From JAAGZL01 sp050288625 (lineage in GTDB: Bacteria > Pseudomonadota > Gammaproteobacteria > Chromatiales > Chromatiaceae), in assembly GCA_050288625.1 (NCBI GenBank), contig JBNKEE010000008.1, forward strand, positions 1 through 23,106: a stretch of DNA of 23,106 nt, written 5' to 3'. The notes below the pieces were generated by a model. That model was not told the origin of the DNA. It did no database searches and was given only the letters and a program-made list of their open reading frames with translations. Shown piece after piece: positions 8,412-17,408 of this stretch. The stretch's first letter is position 1, and every line of letters starts with the position of its first letter. The position numbers were made by a program, and so were the translations under genes.

Positions 8412-11400
8412 ATGATGAATATCCGCAAGTCACTGATTTACCTGCCGCTGATATGGGTGCTAATCGGGGGGCTCTGCCATGTGGAGCAAAGCGCGGCTGT
8501 CAGCGGGGCTGGTGTGTCTAATGATTCCGTGATTAACCTCACTTCCAAAGAGCAAAAGTGGCTTGCGCAGCATCGAAAAATCCGTATTGCCATTGATCCT
8601 GATTTTGCCCCATATGAGTTTCGTGACACTCGGGGGCGACACAGAGGCATATCTGCTGATTACCTTAAACTGCTGGAGCGTGATCTGGGGTTGATTTTTA
8701 CCTTGGTTCCGACCAAGAACTGGCAGGAGTCTCTGCAGAAGGGTTTTGCCAAAGAGGTGGATGTGCTACCACTGCTTAATCGTACAGCAGAGCGCGAACA
8801 ATACCTGCTTTTTACCAAGCCCTATGTGACCAGTCAACGGGTGATTATTACACGGGGAAAGCGTACGGATCTTCACAGTGAGGCGGATCTACCGGGGCAC
8901 AGTGTAGCCCTACCGCGGGGTTATTCCATAATCAACATCCTGCGTAGACAGATGCCGGATGTGGAGATCAAAGAAGCCGCTGACATACCTTCGGCCTTAC
9001 GTCAGGTAGCGCTGGGTGCGGCCGATGCCACCATCATGAGCACAGGTGTGGCCGGTCATTGGCTGGAGCGTGAAGAGATCACCAATCTGCGCATTGCCGC
9101 CACTTTTGGCCAGCCTAGCCGTCTCACCATGGGATGCCGGAACGACTGGCCAGAGCTTGCCAGCATCTTGCAAAAAGGGCTCGTTGCTATTGGGAAGATG
9201 CAACAGCGTATAATTCGCAGGCGCTGGATTTCGCTGGATGCTGAAGAGCCAAAGTCACTAAGGCTGACACAAGAAGAACAGGCCTGGCTGGTGGCGCACC
9301 CGAAGATTAAAATCGGTGTCATGGATGCCTGGCCGCCGATGGATTTTGTGGATGAAAAAGGACGTTCTAGCGGTATCGGCGCAGATTTTGTCCGTGCTCT
9401 GAACCGCCGCCTCGATGGAGTATTACATCTACACCCTGGCAGCTGGAAGGAGATCTACACTTCTGTACAAACGCAACACCTACCTGCCTTAATGGGCATT
9501 ACACCTCATCCTAGTCGCAACGCAGATTTCCTGTTCACTGAACCATATCTCACCATTCCCCATGTCATCATCGCCCGTCGGGGTAGTCCATATGCAAAAA
9601 GCATCAGAGATCTGGATGGGCGGAGTGTTGCCATAGAGAAAGGATTCATCATTGGCCGCGTCTTGTCTGATAAATATCCAGGTATCACAATAAAAGAGTA
9701 TGCCGATACCAGCGATGCCCTGGATGCTGTGTCCAAAGGTGCAGCTGATGCCTACATCGGCAATAGGGCGGTGGCGCTTTATATCATTGAACGAGAGTTG
9801 ATCTCCAACCTGCAGATTCAGGGCAAGATAGAAGAGAATGCGTCAATCAATGCCATTGGTGTGCGTCGAGATTGGCCTATATTGCAAGGCATACTGCAAA
9901 AGGCGCTGGCGGATATAACGGAGGAGGAGCGACGCGCCATTCTGGGTAAATGGGTGCGAGAGGTCAAGGAAAGTAGTGAAAAAACAGAATTGGTGTTGAG
10001 TGATAAGGAGCGGGCCTGGCTGGAAACGCATCCAGTACTACGTCTTGGTCTTGATCCTATCTGGGAACCGATCGAATTCATCGATAAAAATGGCAAGTAT
10101 CGCGGTATATCGTCTGCCTTTATGCAGCGTATAGCCGATATGTTGGACGTGGAACTGCAATACGACCCTAAGCAGACCTGGGCACAATCGGTAGAGCGAG
10201 CCAAGCAGGGAAAGATTGATGTGTTACCAGCACTCAATCCATCTACAAAACGATCAGGGTTTTTGAACTTTACCAACTCTTATTTGCATTTTCCCTTCAT
10301 GATTGTTACGCGCAAGGATGCTCCATTGATCACGAATATGGATGATCTGTCAGGATGGAGTATCGCCGTTGAACGCAACTATGTTACGCGGGAGTATCTG
10401 GATCGTGACTATCCTGCGCTGCAACAGCTATTGACTGACAATACCGCGAAGGCTCTTGAGGCGGTTGCCAGCGGCAAGGCCGATGCCTATGTGGGCAACC
10501 TGACCATGGCTAGCTATATGATCGATAAGATGGGTCTGGGAAATCTCAAGGTAGCGGCACCGGCGCCTTACGATAACGATCTTGCTATAGGTGTACGTAA
10601 GGACTGGCCCCAACTGGTACCTATATTGAACAAGGCGTTGGCGACGATTAGTGATGGTGAGCGTCGCGCCATCCGTCAAAAATCACTGGCTATACGTTAT
10701 GACGTTGAGGTCGACTATACCTTGCTGTGGCAGGTGGTTGCGGGAGCTGCGGTGTTATTGTTGCTCAGCTTATTGTGGGTGGCGCAGACCAGGAGGCAGA
10801 AGGAGGCACTGGCGGTGGCCAAGGCTGAAGCGGAGCAGGCCAATCGCTTTAAAAGTTACTTTATCGCGAATATGAGTCATGAGATCCGTACACCGATGAA
10901 TGCCATCATCGGTTTCAGCTATCTTGCCCTTAAGACAGGACTCAATAAACGCCAACACTACTATCTGGATAAGATTAGAAGTTCCGCACAGACGTTGATG
11001 GATGTAATCAATGACATCCTAGATTTCTCCCGTATTGAGGCCGGCAAATTAGAGATCGCCAATGCGCCTTTCTCTCTGGATGAGGTGTACGAAAATCTGG
11101 CTAATTTCACCATGGTAAAGGCCGAGGAGAAAGGGATCAGTCTCGATTTTCGGCGCGACCATCATGTACCGGATAGTCTGGTTGGCGATTCACTGCGACT
11201 GAGTCAGGTGTTGATCAATCTGGTAGGGAATGCCATCAAGTTCACCGAGCAGGGAGGGATCGTTGTTAGTGTAGAACTGGAACAGCGTGAGAATGATCGG
11301 GTCTGGCTGGATTTCAATGTAAGTGATACAGGCATTGGCATAGAAGAAGAGCAGATTCCGCGCCTGTTCAGTGCCTTCACACAGCTGGATCAATCCACCA

Positions 11401-13028
11401 CTCGCCGCTATGGAGGTAGCGGTCTAGGGCTAAGTATATGCCGTCACCTGGTACATCTTATGGGAGGGGAGATTGAGGTGCGGAGTGTTCCGGGAGAGGG
11501 TAGTACCTTCAGTTTTCATCTGCCTTTCGCGATCGATACCCAGTCAGATCGTAGCTGGACGTTAGAGCCAGACCTGCGTGGTCTACGTGTGTTGCTGGTG
11601 GATGATGATCCCTCTGACCTTGAGATCATCAGCGAACATCTTGCCTCTTTCACCTTTGATGTAAGCACGGCAACGAGTGCTGCCGAGGCGCTCGGTCAGC
11701 TGAGGCAGGCCGATGCAGATGGACAACCCTTCGAACTGGTATTGATGGATTGGCGCATGCCTGGAATAACGGGTGTGGAGGCAGGACAAGAGATTAAGCA
11801 GGGAGATGGCCTGCAGCATGTTCCAGCAGTTATTTTGATAACCGCCCATGGTAGGGAAGAGATAATGCGTCAGGCCGAAGTAGTAGGATTGGATGGCTTT
11901 TTGATTAAGCCGGTCAGTCCATCGACCCTGTTTGATACCGTGATCCAGGTATTGAACAAAGGTGTCAGTAAGGCCGGTCGTGCAGTTGCTATGGATATGC
12001 AGCAGCTATCAGGGCAGGTACTTCTGGTAGAGGATAATCTGGTCAATCAACAGGTTGCTCAGGAGATTATGGCGGAGATGGGGCTGGAGGTGGATATAGT
12101 AGGTAATGGTGGTGATGCTATCGATGCTCTGCAAGACCGTGATTATGATCTGGTGTTGATGGATATCCAGATGCCGGATATGGACGGCTATGAAACTACC
12201 AAACTGATACGCTCTAAGCTAGGTCTCGAAAAATTACCGATAATCGCCATGACCGCACACGCCATGAGCGGTGAGCGGGAACGTTGTCTGGCTGCGGGTA
12301 TGAATGAACACGTACCCAAGCCGATCAATCCGCTACACCTGTTTGCTACTTTGAGTCGTTGGCTTAAGGTAATACATAAGTTACCGCAGGCAACCACTAT
12401 TGCCGATTATGTGTCGCTTCCGGATAATCTTCCCGGTATTGATTTGCGTTGGGGGCTGGAACGGATCGGAGGCAACAAACGTCTGTTCATTAAACTCCTA
12501 AGGGAATTTGCCGTTAACCATAGCAACGCAGTTGGCTTTATCGAACAGAAGTTAGCTCAAGGTAATCGCGACGACGCCAGGCGTGAGCTGCATACCCTTA
12601 AAGGTGTGGCTGGCAATATCGGTGCTAGAATATTACAGCAGGAAGCGGGAAATCTGGAACGTATGCTTGAGCAAAACGAACTTTCGGACTCCAGATTACC
12701 ACAGTCGTTCCGTGATGCCTTTCATACCCTGTTTGATGGGCTTACTGCGATACAAGACCGGGAAATATCGCAAGCCTCTACGGCCAGCTTAGACGATACG
12801 TTAGCAGATGATGATCTTTACGCTTTGTTGCAACGACTGCAGCATATGCTGATTGAGGGTAATTCGGAAGCTGCGACTCTATTGGGCCCGTTAGAACAAC
12901 TGTTGACTGATACGACTCAACAGAAACAACTAAATCAGATCGGTGCACAGCTCGAAAATTATGAGTTTGACCTGGCGCTGCGAATATTAGAAGAATTGTC
13001 CGCAACACTGACAGGTGATAAGCGATGA
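8412..13028 (+). CDS. BvgS/EvgS-like hybrid histidine kinase with three periplasmic SBP domains
   Basis: A 1538-residue sensor. Order: signal/anchor segment (about 5-30); three tandem SBP_bac_3 periplasmic binding domains (about 50-275, 285-525, 535-765), each opened by a similar L..E..WL..HP.(I/L)..G motif; one membrane span (771-791); HisKA with phospho-His823 in MSHEIRTPMNA; HATPase with N-box LINLVGNAIKF, DTGIGI and GGSGLGLSI; two receiver domains with phospho-acceptors Asp1113 (VLMDWRMP) and Asp1251 (VLMDIQMP), both with the switch Lys; and an HPt domain with His1394 in LHTLKGVAGN. All catalytic residues of a full His-Asp-His relay are present. It likely senses small amino acid-like ligands or a periplasmic condition. 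The stop overlaps the next gene (ATGA), so the HD-GYP regulator is the obvious output. Two adjacent ATGs (8412, 8415) can serve as start; no strong ribosome-binding site is seen. Confidence 0.93.
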   Translation: MMNIRKSLIYLPLIWVLIGGLCHVEQSAAVSGAGVSNDSVINLTSKEQKWLAQHRKIRIAIDPDFAPYEFRDTRGRHRGISADYLKLLERDLGLIFTLVPTKNWQESLQKGFAKEVDVLPLLNRTAEREQYLLFTKPYVTSQRVIITRGKRTDLHSEADLPGHSVALPRGYSIINILRRQMPDVEIKEAADIPSALRQVALGAADATIMSTGVAGHWLEREEITNLRIAATFGQPSRLTMGCRNDWPELASILQKGLVAIGKMQQRIIRRRWISLDAEEPKSLRLTQEEQAWLVAHPKIKIGVMDAWPPMDFVDEKGRSSGIGADFVRALNRRLDGVLHLHPGSWKEIYTSVQTQHLPALMGITPHPSRNADFLFTEPYLTIPHVIIARRGSPYAKSIRDLDGRSVAIEKGFIIGRVLSDKYPGITIKEYADTSDALDAVSKGAADAYIGNRAVALYIIERELISNLQIQGKIEENASINAIGVRRDWPILQGILQKALADITEEERRAILGKWVREVKESSEKTELVLSDKERAWLETHPVLRLGLDPIWEPIEFIDKNGKYRGISSAFMQRIADMLDVELQYDPKQTWAQSVERAKQGKIDVLPALNPSTKRSGFLNFTNSYLHFPFMIVTRKDAPLITNMDDLSGWSIAVERNYVTREYLDRDYPALQQLLTDNTAKALEAVASGKADAYVGNLTMASYMIDKMGLGNLKVAAPAPYDNDLAIGVRKDWPQLVPILNKALATISDGERRAIRQKSLAIRYDVEVDYTLLWQVVAGAAVLLLLSLLWVAQTRRQKEALAVAKAEAEQANRFKSYFIANMSHEIRTPMNAIIGFSYLALKTGLNKRQHYYLDKIRSSAQTLMDVINDILDFSRIEAGKLEIANAPFSLDEVYENLANFTMVKAEEKGISLDFRRDHHVPDSLVGDSLRLSQVLINLVGNAIKFTEQGGIVVSVELEQRENDRVWLDFNVSDTGIGIEEEQIPRLFSAFTQLDQSTTRRYGGSGLGLSICRHLVHLMGGEIEVRSVPGEGSTFSFHLPFAIDTQSDRSWTLEPDLRGLRVLLVDDDPSDLEIISEHLASFTFDVSTATSAAEALGQLRQADADGQPFELVLMDWRMPGITGVEAGQEIKQGDGLQHVPAVILITAHGREEIMRQAEVVGLDGFLIKPVSPSTLFDTVIQVLNKGVSKAGRAVAMDMQQLSGQVLLVEDNLVNQQVAQEIMAEMGLEVDIVGNGGDAIDALQDRDYDLVLMDIQMPDMDGYETTKLIRSKLGLEKLPIIAMTAHAMSGERERCLAAGMNEHVPKPINPLHLFATLSRWLKVIHKLPQATTIADYVSLPDNLPGIDLRWGLERIGGNKRLFIKLLREFAVNHSNAVGFIEQKLAQGNRDDARRELHTLKGVAGNIGARILQQEAGNLERMLEQNELSDSRLPQSFRDAFHTLFDGLTAIQDREISQASTASLDDTLADDDLYALLQRLQHMLIEGNSEAATLLGPLEQLLTDTTQQKQLNQIGAQLENYEFDLALRILEELSATLTGDKR

Positions 13029-14110
13029 ACAATGAAAAACCCAAGATACTGGTGATAGACGACGAGAAGTTCTTTATTGATGTCATGGTGGAACTGCTCA
13101 ATGGAGATTATACAGTCTCTGTCGCAATGGATGCGGAGCAGGGGTTGCGTCGGGCGCAGGCAGAACCACGACCTGATTTGATATTGTTGGATATCCTTAT
13201 GCCGGATAGAGATGGTTATGAGGTATGCAAGAAGCTTAAGGCCAATCCAGTGACCCAAGATATCCCAGTGATCTTTCTTACCGTAAAAAGTGAGGTAGCC
13301 GATGAAGTTAAAGGATTGGAACTTGGTGCGGTTGATTACATACTAAAACCGGTTAGTCCCCCCATCGTAAAGGCGCGTGTGGCTACCCATCTCGCGCTTA
13401 ATAAAGCGAGGAGACAGCTTGCAGATCATAATCAACTGCTGGAGGAGAAGGTTAGGGAACGCAGCGAAGAGCTGGGGCGTACGAAAGACGTGGCCATCTA
13501 CTGTATGGCATCGTTGGCAGAGACCAGAGATGCAGAGACCGGTAAGCACATCATACGTACCCAAAACTATGTGCGGTTGTTGGCTCAGAGGCTGAGAGAC
13601 CATCCTAGGTTCACAGATTATCTGAATGATGAAGTCATCGATCTGCTGTATAAGACTGCACCACTACATGATATAGGCAAGGTCGGTGTACCGGATCATA
13701 TTCTGCTAAAGCCGGGTAAGCTGACATCCGATGAGTGGGTGGAGATGAAGAGGCACACCAACTATGGGTACGAGGCGCTGATGCGAGCAGAGCAGGTGTG
13801 GGGTGCCACGGATTTTCTGCAGATGGCGCAAGAGATCGCCTATACCCATCATGAGTGGTGGGATGGCACTGGCTATCCGCGCGGATTGAAGGGGGAGGAT
13901 ATACCGATTGCCGGCAGATTGATGGCGGTTGCCGATGTCTATGACGCCTTGATTAACTACCGCGTCTATAAAGGACCCATTCCTCACGATGAGGCAGTGG
14001 AGACGATACGCCAGGCTTCCAGTAGCCATTTCGATCCGGATATTGTTGATCAGTTCATAGCTCAGCAGGATGAGTTCAATAGGATCGCCGTTGAGCTTTC
14101 AGATGATTAA
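13025..14110 (+). CDS. Response regulator with HD-GYP cyclic di-GMP phosphodiesterase output
   Basis: Residues 1-125 are a receiver domain (Asp56 in LILLDILMP, Lys in LKPVSPP), followed by a short coiled linker (about 125-155) and an HD-GYP domain. The latter shows HDIGK (His215-Asp216), HHEWWDGTGYP with GYP at 283-285, and the AVADVYDAL helix. HD-GYP proteins hydrolyse cyclic di-GMP to GMP/pGpG in the cytoplasm, and the RpfG group has this same layout. The ATG overlaps the TGA of the hybrid kinase gene by 4 bp, so phosphorelay from the kinase HPt to Asp56 is the expected input. All metal-binding motifs are intact, so the enzyme is probably active. It lies just upstream of nifL on the same strand, but the 94-bp gap with its own promoter candidate suggests a separate transcription unit. 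Confidence 0.93.
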   Translation: MNNEKPKILVIDDEKFFIDVMVELLNGDYTVSVAMDAEQGLRRAQAEPRPDLILLDILMPDRDGYEVCKKLKANPVTQDIPVIFLTVKSEVADEVKGLELGAVDYILKPVSPPIVKARVATHLALNKARRQLADHNQLLEEKVRERSEELGRTKDVAIYCMASLAETRDAETGKHIIRTQNYVRLLAQRLRDHPRFTDYLNDEVIDLLYKTAPLHDIGKVGVPDHILLKPGKLTSDEWVEMKRHTNYGYEALMRAEQVWGATDFLQMAQEIAYTHHEWWDGTGYPRGLKGEDIPIAGRLMAVADVYDALINYRVYKGPIPHDEAVETIRQASSSHFDPDIVDQFIAQQDEFNRIAVELSDD

Positions 14111-14153
14111 CCAGCCATAGATCAAGGTCGTCGTTGTCAAAGCAGTTTATAAT

Positions 14154-14168
14154 TGGTCTGTATATTGC
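14154..14168 (+). promoter_or_regulatory. Candidate sigma-54 promoter for nifLA
   Basis: GG at 14155-14156 (TTGGTCTG) and GC at 14167-14168 (ATTGCT) are separated by the required 10 bp, giving a -24/-12 element 37 bp before the nifL ATG. The -24 half departs from the TGGCACG consensus, and no clear TGT-N10-ACA or NtrC-type site is seen in the 94-bp intergenic gap. An activator site, if any, would lie inside the HD-GYP gene. Assignment rests on spacing and position. Confidence 0.4.
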
Positions 14169-14204
14169 TAATAGTTAAATCATTGCTCAGTAACTGGAAG
14201 TATC

Positions 14205-15806
14205 ATGGTAACCCATGCCGCAGATGACACCGACATCATGACCAGCGAGATCAGTCGGTTTCTTGATTCACCCCCGGATGGAACACCGCCCGAGGTGTTG
14301 CAGGCGTTTGTCGCTGTGGCCGGCAGCGGGGTGTTGTCGCCGCGAGTTTTTCTTGAGGCCGTGGAGCAGGCACCCATCGCCATCTCTATTACCGATAAGA
14401 ATGCGCGCATACTCTTCGTAAACGAAACCTTCGAGAAATTAACTGGTTACAGCCGGGAAGAGGCGGTGGGACAGAATCAGTCCATCCTCTCCAGCTCTTC
14501 CACTCCCGAGCATATATATAAAGAATTGTGGAATACCATTACCCAAGGCAAGGTATGGCGCGGTTCTCTGGTTAACAACCGCAAAGATGGCAGTGAATAT
14601 CTGGCAGAGCTCATGATTGCACCGGTACAGACCGATGGTGCGATCAAATATCACCTGGGTATGCACCGAGATGTATCAGAGATGCACCAACTTGGACAGC
14701 AGCTGCAGTTCCAGAAGGCCATGACCGAGGCGGTCCTGGACGTGGCCCCGGTGGTGGTGGCATTGCTTGATAGTGAGCGCAAGGTACTGTTGGATAATCA
14801 GGCCTACAAATCTCTCCGGGCCGATCTGAAGGGTGAGGAGCCGGCCCACCTGTTTCTGGATTCATTGGAGATAGGGGCAAACACCGATTTCACCAACCGT
14901 GAGGTTCGATTGGATCTGGCGGGCAGTGCAGGCCCGCGTTGGTTCACCTGTTCCGCGGTGCAGATGGCGGAGTTGGATGAGGCGGCGCAAAACTATTTTC
15001 AGGATTCAGATACGGCAAGCCAGTGCATGTTGCTGGTGGCCAATGAGATCACCTCCAGTCGGCGTAAGACCCAGGAGGCCAGGATGAACGCCATCCGTGC
15101 CGGCATGGCGGAGCAACAGATGATGCATAGCATACAGGAGTCGCTATCCGGCGCCATATTCCAGTTGCAGGCCCCGTTGAATGTCATCCGGGCCGCCCTG
15201 GCCATGCCGGACGGTATGCAGCAGGGAGACGGGTTGCGTAGCGTGCTGAACCAACTGCTGGAATCGGGTGAGAAGGCACTGCAGAGTATGCAGTCGGCCC
15301 TGCCTGACATCCATGCGGAACTGCCATCGCCGGTAAACCTCAATGAGATTCTGCATGAGGTGCTTAGCCTGAAGGCCAAGCAGCTTCTGTCCTCTGGTGT
15401 GGTGGTGGATTGGCGGCCGGCCATGGTGCTGCCCTCCATAAGCGCCTATCCCAACGCCATGCGCAGTCTGTTCAGTTATTTGCTGGACAATGCCTTGCAG
15501 GCCCTGAAGATTTCCGGTAGGTCACACCGCGAGATTCAGATCATAAGTTGTGACAAGGGAGATCATCTGGAAGTGGATGTTGTGGATAACGGACCGGGTA
15601 TAGATGAGAAACTGCGCCTGAAGGTGTTTGAGCCGTTCTTCAGCGGATGGAATCAAGGTAGAGGGCATGCCGGTATGGGTTTGACCATGGCGCAAGAGGT
15701 GGTCGCCAGCCAAGGAGGGACCCTGTCCATAGATTCACCACTGAATGGGGGTTGCCGGGTGCGGGTCAGTCTGCCGGTATGCGGCGTTGCAGAGGAGGGT
15801 CGCTGA
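14205..15806 (+). CDS. nifL: NifL, redox/nitrogen-sensing anti-activator of NifA
   Basis: NifL binds and inhibits NifA when oxygen or fixed nitrogen is high; its first PAS domain carries FAD. The 533-residue protein has PAS1 at about 50-160 (AVEQAPIAISITD, then ILFVNETFEKLTGY; Trp118 in the GKVWRG stretch), PAS2 at about 170-290, a degenerate dimerisation helix near 300-345 and a GHKL ATPase domain at about 400-530 (LLDNALQAL, DNGPGID, GHAGMGL). Where a kinase would have its phospho-His, this protein reads IFQLQAPLN with Phe319, so it cannot autophosphorylate at that site. This fits NifL working by protein-protein contact with ADP binding. GGAAG precedes the ATG by 5 nt. The stop overlaps the nifA start (TGATG), giving the tight 1:1 coupling known for nifLA. 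Confidence 0.95.
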   Translation: MVTHAADDTDIMTSEISRFLDSPPDGTPPEVLQAFVAVAGSGVLSPRVFLEAVEQAPIAISITDKNARILFVNETFEKLTGYSREEAVGQNQSILSSSSTPEHIYKELWNTITQGKVWRGSLVNNRKDGSEYLAELMIAPVQTDGAIKYHLGMHRDVSEMHQLGQQLQFQKAMTEAVLDVAPVVVALLDSERKVLLDNQAYKSLRADLKGEEPAHLFLDSLEIGANTDFTNREVRLDLAGSAGPRWFTCSAVQMAELDEAAQNYFQDSDTASQCMLLVANEITSSRRKTQEARMNAIRAGMAEQQMMHSIQESLSGAIFQLQAPLNVIRAALAMPDGMQQGDGLRSVLNQLLESGEKALQSMQSALPDIHAELPSPVNLNEILHEVLSLKAKQLLSSGVVVDWRPAMVLPSISAYPNAMRSLFSYLLDNALQALKISGRSHREIQIISCDKGDHLEVDVVDNGPGIDEKLRLKVFEPFFSGWNQGRGHAGMGLTMAQEVVASQGGTLSIDSPLNGGCRVRVSLPVCGVAEEGR

Positions 15807-17374
15807 TGGCTAATTCCGGCGATATACCTGTTGCAGTGACTACAGCCGCTAGCTGTTCCGCCTTTGAGACCGAGCTGGAGGCGCTCTATCAAGTGAGCCG
15901 TGTCCTGAATCAGTCCCTGGATTTTCGCGAGACCCTGGCCGCGGTGCTGGAGGTGTTGCACGATTACGCCAAGCTGGATCACGGTATGCTCAGTCTATTG
16001 GACGAAGAGACCGGCGAGCTGTTTATCAGCGCCCTGCATAAACAGGACCCCAATCCCTTCGAATCGGTGCGCTATAAACCGGGCGAGGGTATGCTTGGTT
16101 CCATCATGTCCCTGGCCGAGCCATTGATCATTCCTCGACTGGGAGATGACCAGCGCTTTCTCGATCGCCTGGGTGTGTACGATGCCGATCTGCCATTTAT
16201 CGGTGTACCCATTACTATCGACAAAGATCCCATCGGCGTATTGACCGCCCAGCCCATGGAACCTGAGTGGATCACCAACAAGTGCAGCCGCTTTATGCAG
16301 ATGGTGGCCAACCTGATCGGTCAAAGCCTGTGGTTGGCGCGTAAGGTCAAGGACAGCCAGCAGGCCATAGAGCATGAGCGTGACTCACTGCGGCGCAAGG
16401 TCAAGGGTGACCACGGCTTTGCCAATATGGTGGGCCATACCCAGGGTATGCGTTTTGTGTTCGAACAGGTACGGCAGGTATCCAAGTGGGATACCACCGT
16501 GCTGGTGCGGGGCGAGTCCGGCACCGGCAAGGAGCTGATCGCCAACGCCATCCACTATAATTCACCGCGCGCCAACGGCCCGTTTATCAAACTCAACTGT
16601 GCTGCACTACCGGATAACCTGCTCGAATCGGAACTGTTCGGCCACGAGAAGGGGGCCTTTACCGGCGCGGTAAACCAACGCAAGGGCCGTTTCGAACAGG
16701 CGGATGGCGGTACCATGTTCCTGGACGAGATCGGGGAGATCAGTCCCGCCTTCCAGGCCAAACTGCTGCGGGTGTTGCAGGAGGGAGAGTTCGAACGTGT
16801 GGGTGGCACCAAGACCCAACAGGTGAATGTGCGCGTGGTCGCAGCCACCAACCGTAATCTGGAGGAGGAGGTACAGCAGGGCAGTTTCCGGGAAGACCTG
16901 TATTACCGCCTGAATGTGATGCCCATAAATATGCCACCGCTACGTGATCGAGTGGCGGACATCCCTGATCTGGCCAGATTCCTCATCAACAAGATCGGCA
17001 GCAATCAGGGACGTGAGCTCAGCATAGACGACAGCGGGATGAAGATCCTGATGCGCTATGATTGGCCGGGCAACGTGCGCGAACTGGAGAACCGCCTGGA
17101 GCGGGCCGCTGTGATGAGCGAGAACGGACACATCGATCACAAGGCGCTGGACCTGGCCGGACTCAACGGAACCATCTCATCCAGCCCGGATGCAACCAGC
17201 GGCGGTGTAGATGTCGACCTCAACGACCCGAACCTGGACGAACGGGAGCGGGTGATCGCGGCATTGGAAAAGGCCGGATGGGTCCAGGCCAAGGCGGCTA
17301 GGTTATTGGACATGACGCCAAGACAGATCGCCTATCGCATTCAGACCTTGAATATTCAGGTGCGGCAGATATAA
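15806..17374 (+). CDS. nifA: NifA, sigma-54-dependent activator of nif genes
   Basis: An enhancer-binding protein that remodels sigma-54 RNA polymerase at nif promoters. Domains: GAF (about 30-175), AAA+ ATPase (about 205-440) with Walker A GESGTGKE at 236-243, the sigma-54 contact loop GAFTGA at 283-288 and Walker B around Asp307 (FLDEIGE), then a Fis-type helix-turn-helix at 494-516. I chose ATG 15806 (522 residues) because it overlaps the nifL stop by one base and follows GAGGAGGG at a good distance; the longer frame from 15752 would run back into nifL. The linker between AAA+ and HTH has no cysteines, so this is the NifL-controlled class, not the oxygen-sensitive Cys-motif class of rhizobia. 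Two matching NifA sites lie upstream of nifB in this window. Confidence 0.97.
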   Translation: MANSGDIPVAVTTAASCSAFETELEALYQVSRVLNQSLDFRETLAAVLEVLHDYAKLDHGMLSLLDEETGELFISALHKQDPNPFESVRYKPGEGMLGSIMSLAEPLIIPRLGDDQRFLDRLGVYDADLPFIGVPITIDKDPIGVLTAQPMEPEWITNKCSRFMQMVANLIGQSLWLARKVKDSQQAIEHERDSLRRKVKGDHGFANMVGHTQGMRFVFEQVRQVSKWDTTVLVRGESGTGKELIANAIHYNSPRANGPFIKLNCAALPDNLLESELFGHEKGAFTGAVNQRKGRFEQADGGTMFLDEIGEISPAFQAKLLRVLQEGEFERVGGTKTQQVNVRVVAATNRNLEEEVQQGSFREDLYYRLNVMPINMPPLRDRVADIPDLARFLINKIGSNQGRELSIDDSGMKILMRYDWPGNVRELENRLERAAVMSENGHIDHKALDLAGLNGTISSSPDATSGGVDVDLNDPNLDERERVIAALEKAGWVQAKAARLLDMTPRQIAYRIQTLNIQVRQI

Positions 17375-17408
17375 AAAGCTTAGGATGTTTGTTGGTTGTT
17401 GTGGTAAC

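Noticed and set aside
15752..15805. Longer nifA start at 15752
   Set aside because: It would overlap nifL by 55 bp. The ATG at 15806 has the strong GAGGAGGG ribosome-binding site and the usual nifLA stop-start overlap.
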